Positions 42,624-52,025 are shown, numbered from the stretch's first letter. The stretch is DNA of 64,000 nt from Bacillus horti (GCF_030813115.1 NZ_JAUSTY010000010.1:1-64000); one strand, 5' to 3'. Notes: a model not told the origin generated them from the letters alone. Translations and numbers: made by a program.

Positions 42624-44318
42624 ATGCTACTTTTACATGCCAAACAAATTGAGAAATCATATAAGGATCGACTGCTTTTTCGCCTAGATGAGCTTTCCAT
42701 TCATAAGGGAGAGAGGATTGGAATCGTAGGTTCAAATGGTGCAGGCAAAACAACTTTGCTTCATATTCTTTCTGGAAAAATCCATGCTGACCAAGGCGAG
42801 GTACAGCGCTATGGGAGACAGGCTTTCATCGCCCAGGAGGGTGGACCGGACTCTTTCCATGTTCAAAACGATAAGTCTGATTTGACCAGTGAAGAGATTT
42901 ATAGAGATAGCAACCGATTCTTTAAGGAGCTTGGGCTTGAGCAGCAGCAGACATTCAATGTTGAGCATCTAAGTGGGGGAGAGGAGACAAAGCTTAAGCT
43001 AGCTACAGCATTTGGTGTAAAGGGTGATCTTCTATTTGCCGATGAGCCAACCTCTCACTTAGATATAGAGGGGATTCAGTATCTTGAAAAATATTGTCAG
43101 TCCCATTCAGGAGCACTTGTGATCATTTCACATGATCGCAGGTTTCTAGATCAGGTATGCACCAAAATCATTGAGCTAGAAGCAGGCAAGGTAACAGAAT
43201 ATCATGGAAATTATTCAGAATATAAAAAGCAAAAAGAGCTACAGCTTCTGACTCAACAGCAGGAATATGACAGCTTTGTACGTGAGAAAAAACGTCTAAC
43301 AGAGGCAATAATAGGTCGTAAAGAACGAGCAAAATCTGTTAAAAAAGCACCCAAGAGAATGGGGAACTCTGAGGCTAGGCTACACAAACGAAAAGCAATG
43401 GAAAAGCGTGAAAAACTAGAAGGGGCACAAAAGGCTTTAGAAACACGCCTCGAAAAGCTTGAGAGGAAGGAGAAGCCCAAAGAGCAAGAAAAGATTCATA
43501 TGCCCCTGCCTAGCTCATTACAGCTCCATGCTAAATTCGCTATTCAAGTTCCAAAGATCAATGTGTATGCAGGGGAAAAGTCTCTTGTTAAGAATCTGAG
43601 CTTCCAGCTAAAAACAGGTAGTAGGCTGGCGTTGGTTGGTCCAAATGGCTGTGGGAAATCTACATTCATTAAAATGATTTTAGATAGAGCAGAGGGACTT
43701 ATGGTTGCCCAAGGGGTCAAATTTGGCTACTTTAGCCAACGGCTGGAGAGCCTAAATGGTTCATCGACCATTTTAGAAGAGGTTTTGGAGGATACGATTC
43801 AAGAAGAGGATACAGTAAGATCATTGCTTTCAAGGATAGGCTTTGAACGTGAAAGTGTGAATAAGAGGATTTCTTATTTGAGTGGAGGAGAAAAGGTAAA
43901 GGTGGCTATAGCTAAGCTATTGGTAGGGAAGCATAATGTCCTTTTACTAGATGAACCCACTAACTTTTTAGATGTTTTGGCTCTAGAAGCTCTAGAAGAG
44001 CTTATCAGCTCGTACGAGGGAACGATTATCTTTGTTACACATGATCGTCAGTTTGTAGATCGGATTGCTACTCATGTAGCCGTCTTTAATGAGCAGAAGA
44101 TTCATTATTTCCAAGGGAATTATGCCCAGTATGTTGAGGCAGAGAAACAGAGGGCTGAAGCACCAGAGCAGATTACTCGTGAGCAGCTTCTTGTGTTAGA
44201 GAATAAACTCCAAGAGGTTATCGGAAGACTTAGTCTACCAGCACCATCGGATAATTTAGAGGCGCTAGAAGAGGAATATCAATTAATCCTCAAGCAAATA
44301 AAGGAAGTGAAGCAATGA
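42624..44318 (+). CDS. ABC-F ribosome protection ATPase (antibiotic resistance type, VmlR/Vga/Msr-like)
   Basis: The 564-residue protein has two ABC domains and no membrane segments. Walker A is GSNGAGKTT in the first and GPNGCGKST in the second; signatures are LSGGEETKL and LSGGEKVKV. A long charged interdomain linker (about 205-290) includes RKERAKSVKKAPKRMGNSEA, the part that reaches the peptidyl-transferase centre. Family members dislodge macrolide, lincosamide or pleuromutilin drugs from ribosomes. The attenuator before it supports drug-inducible resistance. Drug range cannot be read from sequence. Confidence 0.9.
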   Translation: MLLLHAKQIEKSYKDRLLFRLDELSIHKGERIGIVGSNGAGKTTLLHILSGKIHADQGEVQRYGRQAFIAQEGGPDSFHVQNDKSDLTSEEIYRDSNRFFKELGLEQQQTFNVEHLSGGEETKLKLATAFGVKGDLLFADEPTSHLDIEGIQYLEKYCQSHSGALVIISHDRRFLDQVCTKIIELEAGKVTEYHGNYSEYKKQKELQLLTQQQEYDSFVREKKRLTEAIIGRKERAKSVKKAPKRMGNSEARLHKRKAMEKREKLEGAQKALETRLEKLERKEKPKEQEKIHMPLPSSLQLHAKFAIQVPKINVYAGEKSLVKNLSFQLKTGSRLALVGPNGCGKSTFIKMILDRAEGLMVAQGVKFGYFSQRLESLNGSSTILEEVLEDTIQEEDTVRSLLSRIGFERESVNKRISYLSGGEKVKVAIAKLLVGKHNVLLLDEPTNFLDVLALEALEELISSYEGTIIFVTHDRQFVDRIATHVAVFNEQKIHYFQGNYAQYVEAEKQRAEAPEQITREQLLVLENKLQEVIGRLSLPAPSDNLEALEEEYQLILKQIKEVKQ

Positions 44319-44528
44319 AAGAATTTAAATTAAATTGGAGTAGACGAAGCAATTTAAAATAAACAAATATTACTGCCAAAGCTAAAGGACTAATTAACCC
44401 AAAGTTAATAATCCAAATAAATTTAGATACTTTAATTTAGTAATATTTTCTACGGAATAGGGTAAGGATTCTCATAGAAGGCATTTAGAATGTCTTGCTT
44501 AATTCACCTAAAGGAGTGAGAATCAAGT

Positions 44529-45155
44529 ATGGCTAAAGTATTAATTCCCTATTATAGTGCCTATGGACATATCTACGAAATGGTGAAAGCGGCAGCGGAT
44601 GGGGCACGAAGAGTAGAGGGAACAGAGGTCAAGATTGTAAAGGTAGCTGAATTTGAACAGGTTAGAAAGATCATGTCTAGTCAGGAGTATTATGTGCAGG
44701 CACAGGAAGCACAAGAGAATATGCCTGAAGCGACACATGATGATTTAGAATGGGCGGATGGCATACTATGGGGAATTCCAACTCGCTATGGATCAATGCC
44801 AGCTCAAATGAAGCAATATCTAGATTCTGCGGGAGGGCTATGGGCTCAAGGAAAGCTAGAGGGAAAGGCTACGGCTATTATCACTAGTACGGGCTCTATT
44901 CACGGGGGACAAGAAACTACGGTTATTACATCGTTAGTTCCATTGCTTCACTTCGGAATGATCTTTGTCGGATTGCCTTACGGGGAAAATCCAGAACAGC
45001 TAACGACAGACGGTATCGGGGGCTCCCCTTATGGAGCAGCAACGGTAGCTGGTCCTTCGGGTGAGGAGCAGCCTAAGGAAGCGGAGCTTGTGATGGCGGG
45101 AAGGCTAGGCGAACGTCTTGCTAAGGTAGCTAAAGCATTAGCTAATGTAACTTGA
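44529..45155 (+). CDS. wrbA: NAD(P)H:quinone oxidoreductase, WrbA type
   Basis: The 208-residue flavodoxin-like protein starts KVLIPYYSAYGHIYEMV, an FMN phosphate-binding loop. It contains GIPTRYGSMPAQMKQYLD and STGSIHGGQETT, both WrbA hallmarks. It performs two-electron quinone reduction, protecting against oxidative stress. AAAGGAGTGAG precedes the ATG. Single gene, ended by the hairpin at 45169-45195. Confidence 0.94.
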   Translation: MAKVLIPYYSAYGHIYEMVKAAADGARRVEGTEVKIVKVAEFEQVRKIMSSQEYYVQAQEAQENMPEATHDDLEWADGILWGIPTRYGSMPAQMKQYLDSAGGLWAQGKLEGKATAIITSTGSIHGGQETTVITSLVPLLHFGMIFVGLPYGENPEQLTTDGIGGSPYGAATVAGPSGEEQPKEAELVMAGRLGERLAKVAKALANVT

Positions 45156-45168
45156 TTTGACATGAAAA

Positions 45169-45195
45169 AAGCTAGGGAGAAAGCCTCCCTAGCTT
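45169..45195. terminator. Terminator between wrbA and a convergent small gene
   Basis: AAGCTAGGGAG (45169-45179) pairs perfectly with CTCCCTAGCTT (45185-45195), with A/T runs on both sides so it can act in both directions. Confidence 0.8.
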
Positions 45196-45196
45196 C

Positions 45197-45391
45197 TTAA
45201 TTAGACGTTGATTTTCCAGGAGTGTGAGGCTCAGTCTCCGTGGTGATTGGATTGTCTTCATCAATCAAACCATTATCCTCCGTAACCTGTCCACCGCCTA
45301 AACCTTCATTCACTTTGCGATCAATATCCATATAATACTTGTCACGGCCTTCATGTGTTTCATCTGGCAATGCTTTTTTCTTTTCCTTCAT
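45197..45391 (-). CDS. Small acidic hypothetical protein
   Basis: The 64-residue hydrophilic protein is Lys-rich at the start (MKEKKKALPDETHE), then acidic with many Thr/Pro/Asn. It contains YYMDIDRKVNEGLGGGQVTE. It is probably intrinsically disordered and resembles small Bacillus spore or stress proteins, but no family is assigned. The ATG at 45391 has AAAGGAT upstream; a GTG three codons earlier is too close to it. Confidence 0.65.
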   Translation of the reverse strand: MKEKKKALPDETHEGRDKYYMDIDRKVNEGLGGGQVTEDNGLIDEDNPITTETEPHTPGKSTSN

Positions 45392-45573
45392 CCTTAACAC
45401 ATCCTTTCATCAAGCTTATTCTCAATATCTTAAGAGCATAAACTATACATAGTATGTGTAAGAGTAAGTCATTTCATTTAGAAAAGAAAAAGCCTGACAG
45501 AGTAGCTTGATATGCTCCTCTGTACAATAGGCATTTTATAAAACTTACCTGCCTGCACAAGAGAAATAAATCA

Positions 45574-46086
45574 TTACTCCCAAGGCTTATTTGTTGTTAA
45601 GAAGCTCGCTAGCTTCTTACTTTCTTCTCTTCTTTGCTTTCTTTGCTGAGCTCTGAAAGCTGCTGTCTCATGCAGCTTCTTCTCTTCATCCGTTTCAGGA
45701 ATCACGGCAGGGACAGGAACAATGTTCCTGTTCTCATCAAGAGCAACGAAGGTTAGGAAGGAGGTTGCAGCAATTAACCTTTCACCGGATAATAAATGCT
45801 CCGCTATGACCTTAACAAATACCTCCATTGAGCTTTTACCAGTATGAGTCACATAGGCCTCTAAGCAAACGGAATGTCCTGGACGAATTGGATGCAGGAA
45901 ATCCACTGAATCTGTTGAGGCTGTGACTACCTGTGTACGGCAATGTCTCATAGCTGCAATAGAAGCAATATCATCAATATTGGACATTAGCTTCCCGCCA
46001 AACATTGTTTGATGGTTATTTGTGTCACTTGGCATGACATGGCTAGTTCTTACACAGCGTGATTCTCTACAGTACTTTACAGTCAT
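45574..46086 (-). CDS. Acyl-CoA thioesterase (hotdog, YkhA-like)
   Basis: The 170-residue protein has the acyl-CoA hydrolase hotdog signature: VMPSDTNNHQTMFGGKLM, with Asn/His/Gln before the helix, and VDFLHPIRPGHSVCLEAYV. It hydrolyses medium- or long-chain acyl-CoA in the cytoplasm. AAAAAGGAG precedes the ATG. It is followed at about 45488-45535 by a weak hairpin (GCCTGACAGAG with CTCTGTACAATAGGC). Confidence 0.92.
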   Translation of the reverse strand: MTVKYCRESRCVRTSHVMPSDTNNHQTMFGGKLMSNIDDIASIAAMRHCRTQVVTASTDSVDFLHPIRPGHSVCLEAYVTHTGKSSMEVFVKVIAEHLLSGERLIAATSFLTFVALDENRNIVPVPAVIPETDEEKKLHETAAFRAQQRKQRREESKKLASFLTTNKPWE

Positions 46087-46113
46087 GGAATTCTCCTTTT
46101 TTGTTCTACTCCG

Positions 46114-46422
46114 TTACATCCAACGATCTCCCCATTGTTGAATCGATTGAATAACTGGCTCCAAATCCTTTCCTTGATCCGTCAGCTCATATTCAATTCT
46201 TACTGGAGTTTCTGGATATACATGACGGACTAGAATACCACAGCCTTCAAGCTCCTTCATCCGCTCTGTTAGGATGCGGTCACTCATCTCTGGTATTTGG
46301 CTTTTAATATCTTTAAAGCGTTTAGAACCATCTAGGAGTACATGTATAATTAAGCCGGTCCATTTCTTACCTAAAATGTCCATTGCAGATTCATACTTGG
46401 GACACATTTTTGAAAAGTCCAT
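46114..46422 (-). CDS. HxlR family transcriptional regulator
   Basis: The 102-residue winged-helix protein starts with MCPKYESAMDILGKKWTGLI, with the family N-terminal Cys, and IPEMSDRILTERMKELE in the recognition helix region. HxlR proteins often sense electrophiles or oxidants through that Cys. It lies 27 bases upstream of the thioesterase gene in the same direction and may be co-transcribed with it. Confidence 0.93.
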   Translation of the reverse strand: MDFSKMCPKYESAMDILGKKWTGLIIHVLLDGSKRFKDIKSQIPEMSDRILTERMKELEGCGILVRHVYPETPVRIEYELTDQGKDLEPVIQSIQQWGDRWM

Positions 46423-46576
46423 GTTTCTTCACCTCTATATCCATTATTTTAGCATAAAACTGCCGTAATTCAATTGGGAAGGTTGGAAGAATCATGTATA
46501 ATGAAACTCAGGTTTATAAAAATTAGGGGAATGTGTCTATTTTTTCGACTAAATGATTCCATTAGGAGTGTACACA

Positions 46577-46777
46577 GTGATCATCATTTTAGTAGTATCC
46601 GTTTTTTTAATGCTTGTGGTGCTTGGGTTAACAGTTTGGGCTATTTCAAGTGGCTATAAACATGAGGGGAAGAAAAATGGAGATTTTGACTTAGAGCAGT
46701 TTAAGCAGCCCCTCAATGAGGAATTTAGGGTAAAGGATCAGGACGAAGAAGAAATACAACAAGAAAAAGCTGATTAA
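46577..46777 (+). CDS. Small single-pass membrane protein
   Basis: The 66-residue product is one hydrophobic helix (VIIILVVSVFLMLVVLGLTV) followed by an acidic tail. GTG at 46577 is favoured because AGGAG lies 8 bases before it; the in-frame ATG at 46553 lacks a site. The layout vaguely resembles CcoS/FixS proteins, but no cbb3 oxidase genes are near, so that name is not adopted. Confidence 0.6.
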   Translation: MIIILVVSVFLMLVVLGLTVWAISSGYKHEGKKNGDFDLEQFKQPLNEEFRVKDQDEEEIQQEKAD

Positions 46778-46953
46778 TATAAAGATAAGTAAAATCTTAA
46801 TTAGAAAAAGCTGATAAATATAAAGCTGAGTAAGAAAATCTGGAACAAGAGAAGGATGATAAATATAAAAGCTGAGTAAGAAAAAACTATTGGTATAGAG
46901 AACATAGGTAATGAAGCAAGATAAAAATGCAGAAAAGGAGGAGGATAAATAGA

Positions 46954-47850
46954 ATGGACTCGATTACTCATACATTATTTGGTCTAACGATATACGGAGC
47001 AATAGATAAAGAAGAGATGGAAAAAACAACGAAAAGAGCCTTTCTATTTACAGCTGTAGTAGGAAGTCTGATCCCCGATAGTGATGTTGTATCTCAGCTT
47101 TGGGATACCGAAGGCTTATATCAAATGTGGCACAGGGGAATCACTCACTCCTTGTTTATGGTTCCAATTTGGGCCTTACTGCTCTGGCTAGTCTGTAGGT
47201 TTCTGTTTAAGGTAAAGGATCCAAGGATTTTTTACATAGGCTTACTCAGTGTATTTATCCACTGTACAAGCGATTTATTTAATGCTTGGGGAACCGGTTA
47301 TCTTGAGCCTTTCTCAGATTTACGAGTTACCTTTGGAACAATCCCCATTGTGGATCTCACTTTTTGGGCGATCATGCTGCTTAGCTTCTTATTTGTTCGT
47401 TTGAAAAAGAAGTTGCCTTTTACTAAGCATAAGCAAATTAGATCCCATTTTGTTTACAGAGCTGCATGGCTGCTTATGATTTTACATATTATTGTTCAGT
47501 CTACTCAGGGGTATACCATCTACCAGCAAACGGCATCAAGCTATGAAGAGCACACACTTTCAGCTACGTTTGTACCATGGAACTTTACCGTCATCGGGAA
47601 AAAAGGCGAAACGGTTGAGCTTAGTCACGCAAACTTGTGGAATGGACTAACTTTACAAGAAACATTACCTTCTGCTGAGGGGACGGATTTAGAGGAGCTT
47701 TTTGCTGAGCGTCCAGAAGCAAAGACACTCTATCAGTGGTCCCCATTTGTCGTTATCGTGGATGATGATCAGCTACTTGGTATTTATGATCCTAGATTTT
47801 ATCGGAATGGTCAGTCCTTTTTGTTTGAATACATCGAAAAAGGCTTCTAA
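46954..47850 (+). CDS. YdjM-family membrane-bound metal-dependent hydrolase
   Basis: The 298-residue protein starts MDSITHTLFGLTIYGAI and carries IPDSDVVSQLW, MWHRGITHSLFMVP and HCTSDLFNAWGT. These give the His/Asp metal site of the PF04307 (YdjM) family, embedded between membrane helices. The C-terminal 110 residues form an extracytoplasmic beta-rich domain. The ATG at 46954 follows GGAGGATAAATAGA. The physiological substrate is unknown. Confidence 0.88.
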   Translation: MDSITHTLFGLTIYGAIDKEEMEKTTKRAFLFTAVVGSLIPDSDVVSQLWDTEGLYQMWHRGITHSLFMVPIWALLLWLVCRFLFKVKDPRIFYIGLLSVFIHCTSDLFNAWGTGYLEPFSDLRVTFGTIPIVDLTFWAIMLLSFLFVRLKKKLPFTKHKQIRSHFVYRAAWLLMILHIIVQSTQGYTIYQQTASSYEEHTLSATFVPWNFTVIGKKGETVELSHANLWNGLTLQETLPSAEGTDLEELFAERPEAKTLYQWSPFVVIVDDDQLLGIYDPRFYRNGQSFLFEYIEKGF

Positions 47851-47912
47851 GCATCATAGTTGCTATGTATTTTTGAGCTACTTCTATGTCATATTAAAGG
47901 AGTGGGGCATCG

Positions 47913-48038
47913 ATGTGGACTTTGTTAATGATTCTAATGATCTTAGGTATTTGCACAATCATAGGATATTTGAAGGAACAGTCTAAGCAAAATAAACAGA
48001 TTATCCAATTGCTTGAGGACATTAAAAATAAGGAGTGA
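47913..48038 (+). CDS. Tiny membrane protein with coiled-coil tail
   Basis: The 41-residue product has a hydrophobic helix (MWTLLMILMILGICTIIGYL) then a polar amphipathic tail (KEQSKQNKQIIQLLEDIKNK). AAAGGAGTGGGG precedes the ATG with good spacing. Downstream of the YdjM gene and probably in its operon. Function unknown; small proteins of this design often regulate membrane complexes. Confidence 0.65.
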   Translation: MWTLLMILMILGICTIIGYLKEQSKQNKQIIQLLEDIKNKE

Positions 48039-48217
48039 ACCTTAGTATAAGTGAATTCCATTAATAAAGAGTGAACTCACTAAAAAGTGAACCCCCTGTG
48101 AAGAACTCAATTAGATATTATCTTAAAATAATTAAATAATGTAATAAAAAGCATAAGTAATTAATCTAAATAAGCTTATCCAACAATGATATGTCATGGG
48201 ACTAAAGCTTAAAATAT

Positions 48218-48255
48218 AGCTTGGTAAAAAGAGAACTCTTTTTGCCAAGCTTTTT
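48218..48255 (+). terminator. Long-stem terminator
   Basis: AGCTTGGTAAAAAGAG (48218-48233) pairs fully with CTCTTTTTGCCAAGCT (48236-48251), then T. It ends the 46.9-48.0 kb transcript. The rest of the 48039-48629 gap is AT-rich, then purine-rich from about 48490, with no gene seen. Confidence 0.85.
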
Positions 48256-48629
48256 GTTTGAATACTTCCTGATAAACTTTTTATTTATAAAGGATATTTT
48301 ATAGCAAATACCTCAAATACCTCGGTAAAATTCCTGAGTTTTTATGTAAGAGATATTTATTCATTTAAAAAATTATTTCAAAATTTCTATATACAAAACA
48401 GAGTTAGCATAGTACAATATCATTAGTTCCATTAAATGAAACTAAGTTCCTTTTTATGAAACTTATAAAACTAATTTAGTTTAAACGTTTGTAGAGGAGC
48501 AACCTTACTGAGAAGGAAAGTAGAAGGTAGGAAGTAAAAAAGTAAAAAGAGTTCTAAAGACTAAAAAGAGTAGAACTCGGGAAAACGGTGGTAAGAAAAT
48601 AACAATAATGAAGAGAAAGGAGTAAAAAG

Positions 48630-48992
48630 ATGATAGAGCTACTTCGATTTAATCACATTAACGTTTGTGTACCACCTGAAAAGGAGGAGGAAGCTAGACA
48701 ATTTTATGTAGAAACGATGGGCTGGAAGGAGATTCCGAAGCCAGAGGTGCTAAGGGATGGAGGAGGCTTTTGGGTTCAGGCAGGAGCGATAGAATGGCAT
48801 GTGAGCCTTGAGTCAGGCAGTAAGCCATCTAGACGTCATGTTGCTTTTGAAGTTCAGTCTATTGAAGAGGCAAGAGAATACTTAGATAAGAGGGGAATTA
48901 GAATTAAAGAGGAAAAACAATTTCCTGGATTCATACGCTTTTCATTCTTTGACCCTTTTGACAATCGAATTGAACTAATGGAACGGCTCTAA
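48630..48992 (+). CDS. VOC (glyoxalase/bleomycin-resistance) family protein
   Basis: The 120-residue protein has the paired beta-alpha-beta-beta-beta VOC fold: FNHINVCVPPEKEEEARQFY at the start, HVAFEVQSIEEAREYLDKRG in the middle, and FFDPFDNRIELME at the end with the metal-ligand Glu. It could be a dioxygenase, lyase or resistance protein. AGAAAGGAG precedes the ATG. Confidence 0.9.
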   Translation: MIELLRFNHINVCVPPEKEEEARQFYVETMGWKEIPKPEVLRDGGGFWVQAGAIEWHVSLESGSKPSRRHVAFEVQSIEEAREYLDKRGIRIKEEKQFPGFIRFSFFDPFDNRIELMERL

Positions 48993-49229
48993 CACAGATC
49001 CTTAGTATCAAAAAGACCAGCATTAAAATAATAAATACTAACAAATTAAAAGAACTTAAAAGAACTTAGAAAGCAAGAGAACTAAGAGAGAGCAGGAGAA
49101 CTTAGAAGACAAATAAGTAAGAAAGCAAGAATATGTAGAACCTGGAGAAATAAGAGCAAGAACTAAGAAAGTAAGAACTAAGGAAGCAAAAAATAGAAAT
49201 AAGAAGAGGAAGCAAAGGAGAGTGCTAGT

Positions 49230-50024
49230 ATGAAGGAATTGAAGCCAGATGTGTTAAAGAGTAAAGAAGCAGTAGTTGCTCAGTTTGGAAAAAATGCCAG
49301 CCAATACGTAACAAGTGCGAACCACGCCAAGGGAGCTGACCTTCAGGACTTGGTTCAAGCTATCCAATATAATGAAGGCATGAAAGCGTTAGATGTAGCA
49401 ACAGGGGGTGGACATGTAGCGAACGCACTAGCAACACACGTTCAGGAAGTGACTGCCCTAGATTTGACACCAGAAATACTACAGCAGGCTGAAGCATTTA
49501 TTCAAAAAAACAATCATCAAAACGTTACCTTTGTTCAAGGTGACGCAGAACAACTCCCATTTGCTGATGAGAGCTTTGATTTAGTTACTTGTCGAATCGC
49601 TGCTCACCATTTTCCTAACGTTCCTCATTTTGTGCAGGAGGTCTACCGTGTTTTAAAGAAGGGTGGTCAGTTTGCCTTAATTGATAATATTTCGCCTGAA
49701 GATGATCTACTTGACAGCTTCTACAATATAGTCGAAAAGAAGAGAGATTACAGTCATTTTCGTGCTTTAAAGAAAACAGAATGGATCAGCTTAGTAGAAA
49801 AGAGCGGCTTCTACTCGAGTTTTATGAAGACCTATGAAAAGAAATTCAAATTCAAAGAGTGGACGGAGAGGATGCAGCTTCCTCTAGATGAGAAGGAAGC
49901 TTTAAACCAATATATGCTGGAGCAAAGTGAACAAACGAAAGAGTATTTTAAACTAGTGGAAGAGGATGGTTCAGTACAAAGTTTTGTGGGAAGTTCCATT
50001 CTTCTGCATATGTATAAACGTTAG
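49230..50024 (+). CDS. Class I SAM-dependent methyltransferase (UbiE/Coq5 type)
   Basis: The 264-residue protein has motif I LDVATGGGHVANALA, LDLTPEILQQAE for the adenosyl ribose, motif II GDAEQLPFADESFDLVTCR, and IAAHHFPNVPHFVQEVYRVL typical of UbiE-like methyltransferases. The substrate is unknown; no menaquinone genes are near. The ribosome site is AAAGGAGAG. The 49020-49225 leader is a nearly pyrimidine-free tract. Confidence 0.92.
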   Translation: MKELKPDVLKSKEAVVAQFGKNASQYVTSANHAKGADLQDLVQAIQYNEGMKALDVATGGGHVANALATHVQEVTALDLTPEILQQAEAFIQKNNHQNVTFVQGDAEQLPFADESFDLVTCRIAAHHFPNVPHFVQEVYRVLKKGGQFALIDNISPEDDLLDSFYNIVEKKRDYSHFRALKKTEWISLVEKSGFYSSFMKTYEKKFKFKEWTERMQLPLDEKEALNQYMLEQSEQTKEYFKLVEEDGSVQSFVGSSILLHMYKR

Positions 50025-50111
50025 AATGAATATTGGAGAATGAACAGGTATAGGGGAATTAAGGTATAGAAGAATATTGCAAAAAAAAGCTATTACCATA
50101 AAAAACATAAA

Positions 50112-50145
50112 AACGGCATGACAGATAAGATCCTGTCGTGCCGTT
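50112..50145 (+). terminator. Terminator after the methyltransferase gene
   Basis: AACGGCATGACAG (50112-50124) pairs with CTGTCGTGCCGTT (50133-50145), 13 bp with one G-T pair. It is preceded by A and followed by a short T-containing tail, and lies between this gene and the minus-strand small gene. Confidence 0.75.
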
Positions 50146-50276
50146 GTTCAAATCATTTGGTTGTAAGCGATATGGGATCTCTTCTTATGACATATTAAAA
50201 GTCTCCTGAAGGGACCACAAAAAAACATTTATTATATGGGCTGAGTACATCGCTGATTAAATGCTAAATTTTGAGC

Positions 50277-50498
50277 CTAAATCTTTTTGAAACGATCCTT
50301 CAAGCGTTTTACAGCTGGATTATCCTCAGGGTTGTATTTCCTCTGCGCTATTTTCTTCGCTAGTTCTTTGAGATTGCTCGCTTCATTTGATATAGGCTGC
50401 TGCTTATTTAATTTTATTCCATCGTTATTAGATTTCTTTGTCATCTTTTTAAACAACTTCTTTACTAATAAATTGAATTTCATTCTTTTAAAGGACAA
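50277..50498 (-). CDS. Small basic protein, paralogue 1
   Basis: The 73-residue, strongly basic protein has a C-terminus containing LKELAKKIAQRKYNPEDNPA then VKRLKDRFKKI. The same motif occurs in the 56-residue product encoded just upstream at 50699-50869, so conservation between two independent frames supports real coding. No family is recognised. It may bind nucleic acid, given its charge. Confidence 0.7.
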   Translation of the reverse strand: MSFKRMKFNLLVKKLFKKMTKKSNNDGIKLNKQQPISNEASNLKELAKKIAQRKYNPEDNPAVKRLKDRFKKI

Positions 50499-50698
50499 GG
50501 AAACTCACCTCTGCTGTCTGACATCACTGGAGTGGCTTCACTTGTATAATACCCTATTCAAAAGGGAAGTAAGCTTCCGTTAAGGATGCTTACTTATACT
50601 GTGTACATAGCTTATGTAATTTATCATATGCGAAAGAAAACATTGTCGTGCCGTAAAGGTAAATCTAGTAGGAGTATAAGATAATTATGAAAAAGTGC

Positions 50699-50869
50699 TT
50701 AGATGCTCTTAAAACGTTGTTCTAATCTCTTAATAGCAGGATTGTCGTCCGTTGGATATTTTCGTTGAGCTAGCTTTTTTGCCAGGACCTTCAGATCATC
50801 CGTCTCTCGTTCCCCTGAGCTGGTTAATTTCACACAGGGATAATCGATCTCATTCTTCTTTCTAGACAA
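50699..50869 (-). CDS. Small basic protein, paralogue 2
   Basis: The 56-residue product starts at TTG and ends with LKVLAKKLAQRKYPTDDNPA then IKRLEQRFKSI. This matches the neighbour at 50277-50498 over about 31 residues with mostly conservative changes. GGGAGGGAAGAAGG lies upstream. It is too short to be obvious, but the paralogy makes it credible. The pair probably arose by tandem duplication. Confidence 0.7.
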   Translation of the reverse strand: MSRKKNEIDYPCVKLTSSGERETDDLKVLAKKLAQRKYPTDDNPAIKRLEQRFKSI

Positions 50870-51059
50870 TACCTTCTTCCCTCCCTAGACATATAGGCTC
50901 ATTGTAACATAAGTAGCAAAAAAGAAACAATGAGCTATAGGTTCATACAATAAACATTTTAGCTGCAACAAAACTACATTGTACACCGCACACTTTTTTT
51001 CAGTGTACGGTGCATCTGTATAATGGATGTTAGATTAACACTAAGGAGTGAGTTTGTTA

Positions 51060-52025
51060 TTATATTTCTTTGGTGTTAGAAACGCTATCTACAGCTAATG
51101 TATGAGTGACTATATAGCTGTTTTGCTTAACACTCTCTTTAATATACAGCTCAATAATGTTCTTGAGGATTTGAAATTGCTTTTCAGTAAGAGAATTAAA
51201 TTCTATCTCATAACTACTCAAATAGATGACGTAATATACCTCATAATCATTTAAAAAAGAAAACGGTGTTATGAACGTGTGAATATCATCGTGATACCAT
51301 CTTTGAACCTGCTTTGTTTGAATAACGTGATCAATATCCTCCTTTAGGTATTGTGGTAGCTTGATATATTGCTCATAATCAGCCACTGAAATTTCATGAT
51401 TGTGAATCGTCAGTACACCATAACGAATAGTACCATTTAAAGGACTTTCACGGTAAAGAATACAGTAGGACTCTAGAATTTCCTCAAGGGCATGCTTCCC
51501 ATTAAAAACATGCTCCTGAAGGTTTAGATGCTGCCGGATTATGTCATAGGTTAGATCAGAAGTGAATATTTCCATCGTATCCATTCTTAGATTTTCCATT
51601 AGATAAAGATAATCAAGCTCTTCCTTCGCTTCTTTTTCTGCTTTTTCCTTTATAGCTGCCTTTGCTTCGAATCCAAATATTTTAATTTGCTCCCATTTAA
51701 AGAAGGGTGATCGAACAATAAAGGAAATAATAGATAGGAGGAAGGCGAACACACTAAAAGCAATGAGCTGCTGGATCACAGGGTTAGAGTATATAAAGCT
51801 TTGAAGATCCTCAAAGGAGCTGATCGTTCGGAACTGTGAAAAATGCTCTAAATTCGCTAGGAATAGGTAGGCTCCATAAACAAACACCACAAATACAACG
51901 AAGGCGCTGAAGAAATCCTTCATTTTTTGTCTGTTTTTTACAAATAATTGATGCTCGTCTAACCATCTAGAAAGTCCTGCACCAAGAAAAACCCCAATTA
52001 ACCCCCCTAAAACGAACCAGTACAT
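51060..52025 (-). CDS. Membrane protein with C-terminal GAF-like sensor region
   Basis: The 321-residue protein has three hydrophobic segments in its first 125 residues (about 2-18, 38-58, 88-110). A Lys/Glu coiled coil follows (EAKAAIKEKAEKEAKEEL), then a cytoplasmic alpha/beta domain of about 170 residues (YGVLTIHNHEISVADYEQY; TEKQFQILKNIIELYIKESV) that looks GAF-like. No output domain is seen. Function unknown; a signalling adaptor is possible. Confidence 0.75.
   Translation of the reverse strand: MYWFVLGGLIGVFLGAGLSRWLDEHQLFVKNRQKMKDFFSAFVVFVVFVYGAYLFLANLEHFSQFRTISSFEDLQSFIYSNPVIQQLIAFSVFAFLLSIISFIVRSPFFKWEQIKIFGFEAKAAIKEKAEKEAKEELDYLYLMENLRMDTMEIFTSDLTYDIIRQHLNLQEHVFNGKHALEEILESYCILYRESPLNGTIRYGVLTIHNHEISVADYEQYIKLPQYLKEDIDHVIQTKQVQRWYHDDIHTFITPFSFLNDYEVYYVIYLSSYEIEFNSLTEKQFQILKNIIELYIKESVKQNSYIVTHTLAVDSVSNTKEI

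Noticed and set aside
46553-46777. CcoS/FixS cytochrome oxidase assembly protein
   Set aside because: Only a single hydrophobic helix with an acidic tail is shared; no copper-loading or cbb3 oxidase genes nearby.
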